Below are positions 1 to 9,800 of a stretch of 64,000 nucleotides of DNA, piece after piece (positions within the stretch are counted from its first letter, which is position 1; the number at the start of each line of letters is the position of its first letter). Made by a program: the position numbers and the translations under genes. The stretch spans positions 6,143,525 through 6,207,524 of the forward strand of contig CM119268.1 of NCBI GenBank assembly GCA_051294375.1, in the 5' to 3' direction. Origin of the DNA: Paraspadella gotoi (lineage: Eukaryota; Chaetognatha). Below the pieces are notes generated by a model that saw only the letters and a program-made list of their open reading frames with translations, was not told where the DNA came from and did not search any database.

Positions 1-123
1 CCAGATGCTGCCGCTGTGAGTCGTAGGCTGCGTCGGGCTGCGGATCCTGAGTTCCGTCGCCCTCCTGCACCGTCTGCTGCAACTCCTAATGCAGAGAATG
101 CGGCGGAGAGTGCTGCAGCGTGA
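1..123 (+). CDS. possible C-terminal end of an unidentified protein (5' truncated by window edge)
   Basis: Frame 1 is open from the first base of the window to a TGA at 121-123 and encodes 40 residues rich in Ala, Arg and Pro, ending ENAAESAAA. GC content is much higher than in the DNA that follows, which turns into CT repeats and AT-rich spacer, as expected at a coding end. I do not recognise the family. Because only a window-edge fragment is visible and both strands of GC-rich DNA can look open, this could also be chance. Confidence 0.3.
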   Translation, partial: PDAAAVSRRLRRAADPEFRRPPAPSAATPNAENAAESAAA

Positions 124-197
124 AGATGACGAAAGTGATGACGTCACGACTCGTCAAACGAGAGAAGATTTTGTTTCCGGTCAAGCGGAAATGGAAA

Positions 198-269
<72 letters not shown>

Positions 270-372
270 TTTTTCGTTTGCGTCTTAGTAAAAATTGTCT
301 GATTCGCTTTTTACATAACTAGGCGTCAATCTTTTTAACATGATGCCTTCTTATTCTTATTAAAATAGACTT

Positions 373-441
<69 letters not shown>
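198..441. repeat. two (CT)n microsatellite tracts
   Basis: Nearly pure CT dinucleotide tracts lie at about 200-264 and 371-441, separated by unique AT-rich sequence. Open frames through them are only Leu-Ser repeats and are not genes. Confidence 0.95.
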
Positions 442-445
<4 letters not shown>

Positions 446-1798
446 TACACCCTCTCTCGTTCCCTATTTACATTTTCACCTCTCACTCCCTCATCTCTCC
501 GCGTCCATCTTATTTTCACAAATGTGGGGGCGGATGTGAGTTTCACTCTCACCGATCGTGACTCTCACAACGTCACTATCTCCTCCTCCTCCTCTTCTTC
601 TTTCTCTTTTCTCGTCTCTTCTTTTCTACTAAAAAAAATTAATTAAAATCAAAGAATCAAAGTTTAAATGTTAGTTTCATTTGTGCTAAACTAAACAATG
701 AGGCCTCGGAGATGAATTTCTTGACAGGCCGTTGTCAAGGCCGGTCTCATTCCTCCTTCTCCTCCTCTTCCTCTCCTCCTCCTCCTCCACCTCCTGCATC
801 AATGGTCTGGCAGCGTTTTCTTGCTGCCTCCACTCTCGACACAGACGACGAACGACGACGACGACGACGACGACGACGGCCATATTGAGCCACGAAGGCA
901 AATTTCATTTTCATGGAATTTTTTTCCCTTTTTTCTCCGCCGCCGTAGACAACGATGACCCAAAAAAAAAAGCGGATCCGATTCCATTCTTGGTTCTGAT
1001 TCCATCTGATGATTGTTAACGACTTTAAAAAAAGATTCCGATTTTAGTTAACAAAAAAAAATGGAGGAAAGACTAAGAGATTCCTATCACAACCTGGACG
1101 GTCGTTTTGTTGTCGTCAATAAGCATACGACGACAACAACAACGACAACCGAGATTTAAAAACAACAAATTATTCCGTCTTAATTCTTAATACTAAGAAA
1201 TTTTTAGACAAAATTGGTTCCCAGGGAATTCTTTTCTATTATTTTACAAATATTTTATCACATTTCCTTTTCAGATAATGACGCGATATGCAGACCATTA
1301 GTAAAAAACTTGAATTATTTAGCCACTCATATAACCGTATTCAACTATAGAATAAAAAACAGTAGAACAATAAAAACGACACCATTTGCTTGCCCGACCC
1401 CGAAGAAAAACGCCCAACGCCGGTTTAAACTACAATTATTTCCATTAGATCTGGTCAGTCTTTTGTATATGGTAACAACATATACTAGTATATATATTTT
1501 AGCTAATAAGTATGTATCATATATTATATAAAATGTATCTTTAAATAATGCGTTTTTTCATATAAAGAATGCTCCTTTGATATTTATTTATTATTTATTA
1601 TTTATTTTAGATATTTTCTATTTATATATAGTCGTTTATTCATCTTAATTTATTCAATTATGTATCTATTTATTTTTTTTAGTTATAATTAAGAACAAAA
1701 AAATCATTTATTTCATTATTATTTATATAAATTTATTATTTTAAACAATTTTTTTTCGCTTAAAGGAGCAACGTGCGTCTCCTATCCAAGGGTAAAAG
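442..1798. other. intergenic and 5'-flanking DNA of the synaptobrevin gene
   Basis: This stretch holds CT-rich and CTC/TCC-rich low complexity (560-840), a short CGA run (850-880), a small CGTTGTTGTCG-type inverted repeat (1100-1150), and AT-rich DNA (1500-1745). The last 50 bases before 1799 are less AT-rich and are presumably 5' UTR. No reliable coding exon or promoter element was seen. Confidence 0.5.
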
Positions 1799-2954
1799 AT
1801 GTCCGAGGCTCAACCAGCGGCTAATGGAGAAGGAGAAAATGGAGCGCCGGCCGGACCGCAGCCTGCACAACAGTCCAAGCGCCTCCAACAAACCCAAGCA
1901 CAGGTTAGGAGAGTGAACCAAGAACAGGCCAGGGAGAGAATATGGCAGTGAACCAAGCAGAGGTAAGGGAAAAGAATAGGGGAGTGAACCAAGAATAGGT
2001 GAGGGAGAGAATAGGGTAGTGAACCAATCACAGGCGAGGAAAGAGAACAGGGCAGTGAACCAAGCAAAGGTAAGGGAAAATAATTGGGACTTGTAGCCCA
2101 ATCGGTCCCTCAAACATTAGCTTTTATGACCCCTTATTCTCCCAAAGCGTTTCATTTCAGATAAATTTCAAAATTATTTGTAAGTTAAAAGTTTAGATCA
2201 GTGGTTGTCGTTAGGGATTAAGTTGGGGATAATAGAGAGTTATGTAAAAGATTATTATTTAACATTAAATCATAACGGTTTACTTTAATGTTTACAAACA
2301 ACGAATTTTTTTTAAAGACATTTTCGGCTTTGATACGAGCCTTCTTCAGCGCAAAACAGAGTTGTATGTTTCGTGCCGAAAGAGGATTGTATCAAAGTCG
2401 AGACTTGTCCATTTTAAAAAAAATATAACCATTTGTTTGTGAACATTAAAAGTAAATCTCTCCATTCTAATCAAACGTAATAAAACAAAAAAATAAACAT
2501 AATCATTAATCAATAAATCAATTTAATATCAAAGATAAAATCAAGTTTAAAGAACAAAGAATAACGGGCAAAAATGGGACGCTTTCGGGAAATAGTTTCC
2601 AAATGGTTGAAATCATAAAGTTTTTTGGCTCGACTTTAATCTACCCGATTTCCTCCTTCCTCCACGCACCCCCAAACCTCGCCAACACCCCTCCCCAAAA
2701 AAAACAACGCATCTCAGGTGGACGAGGTGGTGGACATCATGAGAGTCAACATCGACAAGGTGTTGGAGCGCGATCAGAAACTCTCAGAGTTGGACGACAG
2801 AGCGGAAGCACTGCAGATGGGCGCCTCTCAGTTCGAGGCGTCGGCGGGGAAGTTGAAGTCCAAGTTTTGGTGGAAGAACATGAAGATGATGATCATCATG
2901 GGAGTCGTTGGCCTGGCGCTGGCAGGCGTTTTGGCCGCCTGGTACTACGGATGA
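1799..2954 (+). CDS. VAMP2-like: synaptobrevin / vesicle-associated membrane protein (R-SNARE), two exons
   Basis: Exon 1 is 1799-1903 and exon 2 is 2718-2954; the intron (1904-2717) is GT-AG, phase 0. The 113-residue product has a Pro/Ala/Gly/Gln-rich N-terminus (residues 1-25), a SNARE motif from [10 protein letters not shown] through [25 protein letters not shown] and [15 protein letters not shown], and one C-terminal transmembrane anchor after [10 protein letters not shown], ending in WYYG. The central zero-layer Arg of R-SNAREs is present (IMRVN). The family mediates vesicle fusion by pairing with syntaxin and SNAP-25 on synaptic vesicles. The juxtamembrane WWKN and the SNARE core are highly conserved, so the call is firm. 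The start is the first ATG before the conserved block. The intron opens with a donor-containing minisatellite (separate entry). Confidence 0.96.
1904..2080 (+). repeat. 35-36 bp minisatellite seeded on the synaptobrevin 5' splice site
   Basis: Immediately from the exon 1 donor (CAG|GTTAGG at 1904), a unit containing GAGTGAACCAAGMA plus a donor-like hexamer recurs. Donor-like junctions fall at 1928 (CAG|GCCAGG), 1963 (GAG|GTAAGG), 1999 (TAG|GTGAGG), 2034 (CAG|GCGAGG) and 2070 (AAG|GTAAGG), spaced 35 or 36 bases after a first shorter step of 24. The copies at 1963 and 2070 match the donor consensus better than the authentic site. Confidence 0.85.
2280..2456. repeat. imperfect inverted repeat (MITE-like fold-back) in the synaptobrevin intron
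   Basis: The outer ends TTACTTTAATGTTTACAAACAA and TTGTTTGTGAACATTAAAAGTAA are near-complements. The inner parts (AAGACATTTTCGGCTTTGATAC against GTATCAAAGTCGAGACTTGT) also pair. This 177-base fold-back resembles a small non-autonomous element. No target-site duplication was established. Confidence 0.6.
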
Positions 2955-4958
2955 GGAGGAGGAGGAGGAGGAGGAGGAGCGGAGGAGGGTATAGAGGGAG
3001 ACAGGGAGACTTCAAGAGATTACCTTTTGTTTTTTGTTTTTTTTTAGTTTTGAAAATTTCTTAAAAAGATTAGAGATATATTTAATTTTTTTTAAATCTA
3101 ATATAAAAATTCGGTTTTTATTTATGAGTAGACTGTTTTTTTTTAGACCAGAATGATCAATGTAAAGGAGAAAATTTTTTTTTAAATTGTTCTTTTAGTT
3201 TTAATACAAATTTTTTTTTAATTTGAACGTAGGAACACAAATTTATATTTTTTTATTGGCTTAAAAAATATTTGTCGACTCACTAATATATTTTTCGAAG
3301 AGCTCTTAAATTTTGATATATGACGTTTGGTCATTTGTGAAAAGTAGTGTCTTTTTTTCTCGTTTTGTTACGATCAAATTTTTCACTAAAAAAAATTTTT
3401 GAGTCCGAGATTGAGAACGAAAACAATTTTTTGATATTCTAATATCAAAACGAATTAAAGCCACTGTAAAAATATGCAAATATAGAAATGAGATAATTTT
3501 TATTCTCCTGTTTTCAAGGTGACTAAAATTCCAGCAAAAATCTAGTCTTATTTAAACATTTGCGTTAAAAAGTGATTAAAGTGCAGTAGGTGTCTCTTTT
3601 TTTGCAATCGAAAAAAAGGAGAAAATACAACTGTGTTGGTTTGTAATTGATGATCCTTGATTCAATGTGTAAAATCACGATTCTGTCATATAGATTTTGG
3701 AATACAATAAGTATATTATGGGAACCGACCAAGTTTTTAATTCTTCCATAAACGTCAAAGTTAACAAAAGCCAAACTAATTATGAGAATGGAATTCCAAA
3801 ATTTCTATGACACCATGAGGATGGTGCACATTATTTCACAATTCAACTTGGGAGCTGCTTTTTGTGTTGTGCTAAATTGATTATGTAGATTTGGAAATTG
3901 TATCATTAATTTCACAAAGCAAAGCAAATGAACTTATCGGTAGCTTTTTCAAATTTGTTTAAAGAAACTAACATGAAACCTTGCTTAGTAGATATCATCA
4001 ACTGTAATTATTATAAAACAAGGTTTTTCAATTAAATTGCACATTTAAGTTATTGTTTTTGTTCACTTTTTGGAGTAATAATTATGTATATCTTTTATTG
4101 AATACCGTGCCTAATTTAAATAAGTAAATAATCAAGGCAATCGATTTTTTTTAGTTTTATGCTACCCTTATCTTTCATATATTGAAATCTATCACACAGA
4201 TGTGTTTTTTAAGATTGATATCATATCATATGTCAAATTCTAGTGAGGAGAAAATGTAAGAAATTACGTACTAGGCAAATATGAGATAATTTTTAGTTAA
4301 GTAAATCCTGTAATTAATTTATTTAAGAGAAATTGTGCCTCCGCCATAAATGTTAACTCCTCTTAAAGTAAAGTTTTACTCATATTTTTCTTTATAAGTT
4401 TTATTGTAATCAAGATCTTGCAAACATCCTAATCATTAAATGGAAAAGATCTTTTTTCAAATTTTCAAACCCAATGTTTACACATGATTTTTTATAAGCT
4501 ATGTTTGGTTTTATGTTCACATTTTTTTGTTTTTTGACTTAGTGCGTGTTTCATACTAAATTTTGATAAATTACTATACCAATAACATAAATTTTAATAG
4601 TCATCAATAGTATCATTACAATTTTTATTCATCTCCTTCGATTTACATAGCAGTATATAAAACTGTGTGATTTGTTACTGTAAGCTGTTTGAGTGAACTA
4701 TCAATTAAACTTAAAAGAATATAATATACATAGCATATATGCCGAACCTGGGTTTGAAACTCATTAAAAATGTATATTTAGTCACTGAGTAATTTATTTT
4801 GTCTTTGATTGAATTACCAAGATCTGCAGTTCAGAATTGAGCATCGTGTAGTAATTAGTTCAAAAAGCATGACAGATACGTACAGAGAGAACATATAAAA
4901 TTAAAACAATTGTCCCTATATATATGTGTAATTACAATTAAGTTTTCTTTTAACAATA
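2955..4958. other. AT-rich 3' flank and intergenic DNA
   Basis: After the synaptobrevin stop there is a short GGA run (2955-2985), then long T and A runs and AT-rich unique sequence. A possible weak ORF on the minus strand at 3565-3774 is AT-driven. No AATAAA signal was found close to the stop and no further coding signal was recognised. Confidence 0.5.
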
Positions 4959-5093
4959 ATGGATAATAGGCTGAAACCAAGAGTCACCTTTCGCGAGCGC
5001 AGTATATTTCGAGATGTAACTCATGTGCCTCCGATTATCTCTAACAAGTCTTGCAGTCACCTCCAGTCCGTCTATCGGATAATTTCTAAATAA
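4959..5093 (+). CDS. small hypothetical ORF (44 aa)
   Basis: An ATG at 4959 opens a 44-residue frame (MDNRLKPRVTFRERS..., closing with VYRIISK and TAA at 5091). It is visibly less AT-biased than its surroundings and has a coding-like residue mix. It lies 165 bases upstream of the exon-like stretch at 5259-5394. A weak donor (TGC A|GTCACC, about 5054) would join the two in frame, but the splice site is poor. I do not recognise the product. Confidence 0.3.
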   Translation: MDNRLKPRVTFRERSIFRDVTHVPPIISNKSCSHLQSVYRIISK

Positions 5094-5258
5094 CTATAAG
5101 TAAAAAAAAAGTATTCTACATATTTGTTCATCCGTAATAATCTTCTTCAGTTGTGAAAACATTTTTTTTTATCCGATAGTAAAAATAGGCAATACGAATT
5201 AACAAATAAACTAGTGATTTTTATAAACCAAATTTGTTTAATAAGTCAATATTTTTAG

Positions 5259-5394
5259 TGGATAGGATTCGTGAAAAGTTGCAAACAAAGGTACAACATG
5301 AAAGAAACAGACTAGTAATGCAACGCTTCAACAAATGGACAATGCAATGGGAAAGTGCAAGGGACAAAGTAAAAATGATAGAAGCCCTTCAGAG
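5259..5394 (+). CDS. exon-like stretch encoding a charged, probably coiled-coil peptide
   Basis: A pyrimidine-rich acceptor (ATTTTTAG) precedes 5259 and a donor-like CAGAG|GTCAAT follows 5394. The 136 bases between are open in one frame and encode an amphipathic, Lys/Arg/Gln-rich segment (DRIREKLQTKVQHERNRL, FNKWTMQWESARDKVK). Heptad-like spacing suggests a helix. No partner exon is certain and no family was recognised. A decayed exon is an alternative. Confidence 0.35.
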
Positions 5395-5784
5395 GTCAAT
5401 TATTTATTGTTTCTCCTCTTTTTATATAAATCAGATAATGATAAGATATACTGATAAAGCAATTTATTTTTTCGTGGTGCTCTCGTAACTATTGGTTGAA
5501 ATTATTTTTTTCATAATATTAGGTTATGATAATCTTTATTCTTTAAATTACTAATAATTTTCTTTAGTACACTTTTTTGTGACTGACTGATGGTACTGCT
5601 GAACAACTCAGTAGGTTATTTTAAGGGCACCAAAGCTCAGTCTTTTAAAAATCATTTGTCATTAAAGATAAAATACTTAAAAGTCGAATATGAGTTTTAT
5701 CAATTGTCTTTACTTTATGTAGTATATATTTTATATATTCTTTGCAAAAATTATATCATTTGGCAAGAACACTTTCACTGAAAA

Positions 5785-5790
5785 TTTATT
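5785..5790 (-). terminator. candidate polyadenylation signal of the ELM2-SANT gene
   Basis: On the minus strand an AATAAA hexamer lies about 180 bases beyond the stop codon at 5971-5973, in AT-rich DNA, at a plausible 3' UTR distance. It is the only canonical hexamer I noted in that stretch. Confidence 0.45.
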
Positions 5791-5970
5791 AATTGATAAT
5801 ATTATATGGAGTAGTTATGGTAAAATACTTTGTATTTCAAAATATTATATGGTTTTGAAAGTTTTTTTTAGCTTATGCTATTTTTTTTCGAATATTGAAG
5901 AAAAAATTTGTTGCCAGCCAGGCACACCTTGATTTTTTTTAAAATTTTATAACTTTTTAACTGAGTAATT

Positions 5971-6842
5971 TTAACTTTTAGAATCTACATTAATTACATC
6001 AGTACTGGATAAGTGGGAAGAGCCAAATATAAACTTTTCATTGAGGTGTCGTTTGACCATCAACTGTGAATCTTCAGCTTTTGAATAGCTGTTGTTTTCT
6101 ATTTGGTTCTTTTGATTCAAACTTGATGATGATGATGATGATGAAGACATTGACATCATGAGCCTCTCTGGCTCCTGTTGCTTGTGGGTTTTCATGTGAG
6201 CCGATCGACTTCGGATTTTGGCAAAAACCCTTAAAAAAATTATCTAATGTATTGTCAAAAATATTATAGAGAGAGATTTATTTAATTCTTACTTGCCACA
6301 TATTTTACAGGGAAATTCTCCGTTCATTTGTGTTGCGGTAACTTGCTGAGACTGAAAAAAAAATTGCATAAAATCCAAACTAAATGTGTGTAAATAAAAC
6401 TGAAAAAAAACTCAAGAAAGTTTTTATGATTAATTGTTGAAAATAAGCCAACATAGAAAACGGCTTAATATCGTGACATATTCTCATATCCAATTACATT
6501 TGATTGTTCTCTACAATTTCAATTTCTATTTCAATTTCAACCTACTTGAGCATTAAAGATCTCAGACGATTGAGCAGAAATCCAATTTGCTCCTTGAGTG
6601 TTGCATGGACCTCCATGAACACGGACGTGACCACACAGAGCTTGGTGGGATGGGAATATCTGAAAAGATCACATTTTGGTAAGAAACCAATTGGTAGGTC
6701 TGAGAATTATTTCATAGCTTTAAGTATTGAATGAGATACTACTGTAGAAACATACAGCAGTGCATCCCGGAAAATTGCAGACATGATTTTCCTCATTATC
6801 CTTTTCATTGGCATCATCTTCTTCATCATCTTCCATGTCTCC
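5971..6842 (-). CDS. TRERF1-like: C-terminal exons: acidic stretch, two C2H2 zinc fingers and tail
   Basis: Exon 6842-6756 encodes an acidic run (DMEDDEEDD) and the first half of a finger, HVCNFPGC. Exon 6659-6546 completes it as IFPSHQALCGHVRVHGG, giving C-x4-C...H-x3-H split by an intron. Exon 6351-6293 starts a second finger, EFPCKICGK, finished in the last exon as VFAKIRSRSAHMKTH. A Ser run (about ten residues) and an 86-codon tail ending VINVDSKS and TAA at 5971 follow. The ALxGHxRxHGG and SRxAHMKxH signatures are typical of the C-terminal fingers of this family. Confidence 0.9.
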
Positions 6843-9800
6843 CTGAAGGAAGTTTTAAAAAAATTAATTTTTAAGATCAATATCATGATGAACGTATAAC
6901 ATCTATTTCAATATATTAAGGATATAGTATCTCGATAGACAGATTTAGGAACCCAAAATTGTAATAATTGTAATATCTTCATAAACGCATATCTACTAAA
7001 CCATTTTGCTTTATAATCATGAAGTGGTATATTTCTTATATAAAAAGAAAAAGAACTTAGGAAAAAAAGGTACAACAAAAGAGATAGTCCACAAAAATTC
7101 CAAAAAACTAGAAACTCCATATAATGTAGAACTAATCAAGTATATCATTGCATAACTCATATCATCAGGCCCATAAAGTCATTTTTCTAGATAAATTGTA
7201 ACAAAAAACCATTAGTTAATATGTTCAGTATATTAATATTATTGGGATATTGCACTTAAAATTGAATCAGGAATCAAAGACCTGAGCTTCACTTGAGACG
7301 TCAATTGAAGAGAATCCACCGAAAGAGGAAGCGGCACCTAAAGATGAAGCAGCGCCTAAAGAGGAAGCGTTTCCTAAAGATGATGGGGCTCCTAAAGATG
7401 AAGCAGCACCAGGAGAGAGAGATGCCGCTTTTTGATGTTCCTGTGAAAAAAATTATTCAAAAATATCTGTATATGGGTATTAGATTTCAATTTTCTTAAT
7501 TTAAATAGCTTATTTTTTGGATATTTGATAAATTTTCTTGACAATTTAATTTTTCTTTCTGCTATTTTTTACCTGGGCCGCTCTGGATCTCAAGTTGTAG
7601 AGTAGATCGTCTTGTTCTCTTTTCTTTCTGATAATCCTTAGCCGCTTGTACTCATCAGGACAGACTTTCTTCCACAAGTAGTAAAACTCCACACACTGTT
7701 TAACAGTTTTTCTCTGTTTCATCTCTTTCCCTGGTTTGAAAAAGGTAAATTGGATGTATGGAATATATGAAATTAATAATAAACTAAGAAAGTACCAATT
7801 TTGAAAAAATCCTTATCAAATTTCATGAGCGCTTGATGATACGCTTCAATATCTTCAGCGGTCCAAACATCAGTTTCAGGATACTTGTAATCCAATAATG
7901 GGTGACCCTTTTTGAAAAGTTGAAAGAGTAAAATCTAAAATATTTGATTATGGTACTCACTTATATTACCTGCGGCAATTTCGGATTCTTTACCATCAAC
8001 GCTAAAATGGCCTTCTCGAGATCGCCATTGCATAGTTGCAGAATGTGCAGGGCATATTCTTTATTGCATGATCCCCCTTTAACCGCAGCAGAGCAAGCTA
8101 GATCTAAAAAATTTCCTATGTCAGTTTCACTCAAACTATTGCAGCTATCCGGATGAAACAACAAGTCCTCGGGTGATTTGAAACATTCCTGTTTCTGAAA
8201 AAAACGAATTGAAAAAATGTATTAACTTAATTAAAACAATTTTTTCATGCTTTGATTTAATAATTAAATAATTAAATAATTACAAACTCATATGAATCAT
8301 ACCTTTTCCTCATCTTTCTTTTCATTTCCATTTAGGACGTCTGGACAGAGAGCTTGATACTTAATTCCAATATTGATGTGTGGTTCTATGTCAGTTTCAG
8401 GTGGAAGATCATCAAGATAACATTTGGCTGAGGAAGAAAAAGAAGAAAGAAAATGATACAGAAAGCTTCATATTATAAAATGTAGTACCCCTTTTTTGTG
8501 TCCAGAATTTGTTCCCACCAAACTACCCAATCGAATTTAATAAAATTTTACATTTAGAGTGCTAATGACTATATAAATGGAACTATCTAGTCGAATTTTG
8601 ATATTCAACCCCTGACAAGAGATACAGGGCCCTGGGGATGGACCCCTGGGGGGCCAAAAAATGCTAATTTTTTTTTTAAATTTTTTTAGTAGCATCAGGT
8701 GCATTGACGTTTTAAACATAAGAAAAAAACATTTTACAACTAAAATTGATAAATTTGCAATAATTAAGCATGGTTGAAGATGCATGGTTCATCGTTTTAC
8801 TTCCAATTTTCCCAAATTATTCCAAATCTGACTTTCACTGCTGATATTCATGAAGCTAAAAATTAAGGTAAATGAATATTTTTGAGGTAATAAATACGTT
8901 TTTGTGGAAGAGTAAAAACGTCTGTGCAACTATTTAAAACAAAAATATCCATGGTATATCCTTTCTTTTCGTTGTTGTATAGAGATTTACAAAGAATTTT
9001 GAATTGTTACAACGATTTTATTATTAATAAGTTGCAGACATGTTTCGACTCAGAGATTTTTGATAATAATAATAAAAATTAAAAAAAAATTTGAAAAAAT
9101 TGTTTGACCATTTGTGGCCCTCAGGGGCTGCCCCCTCAGGGCCCCTTATCTCAGCTTAGGGGTGGAATGTAAAAATTCGCCTGGATAGTTCCATTTGTAT
9201 CACTACTGGTACTCCGCATGCAAAAATTCATTAAATTCTATTCAGTAGTTTTCTCGGAACGTGTTCTGGTCACAAAAAAGGGGTACCACATTTTATAATA
9301 TGAAGCCTTCTGTATATGAATGGAGTACGTTATATTCCTTTGCAAAATAGTGCAAAATTGAGAGATGACGCAAACATTAGTAATTACCCGAGGTGATTAG
9401 GTCCTCAGCTTCCGCACTGTTTACTGATCCAGAGTAGGAGATGGTAGATGCGTTCGATAGCGGTCGGCCAATAGGAATTTGACCTGAGTAAAAGAAGAGC
9501 CTCAATAATGATATTGTTTCATTATCATTCTATTATACAGATTGTTAGAAAAAAGATATTGGAATTCTTATAATCTATAATGATAATATAATAATTACTT
9601 AAATATAACTTGATTAATCTTGCCTGTGGCGCCAGGCCAACTGGCCCCGATTCCTCCAATCCCAGATTGAGAAGCAGACATACTCCCGGCAAATCTTGGA
9701 AAAACTGGCGCTGACTTTGGGGTGATTGGAGTTGAGGAAACATTCCAAAAAAGGCCGGACCCTTTGAGAATTACAAATGATAGTTGAGCGAATATCTTTC

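Noticed and set aside
89-322. 77-codon ORF running through the first CT tract
   Set aside because: Most of the product is a Leu-Ser repeat from (CT)n; no domain and no support.
2603-3064. 153-codon + strand ORF overlapping synaptobrevin exon 2
   Set aside because: It is a shadow in another frame of the conserved SNARE exon.
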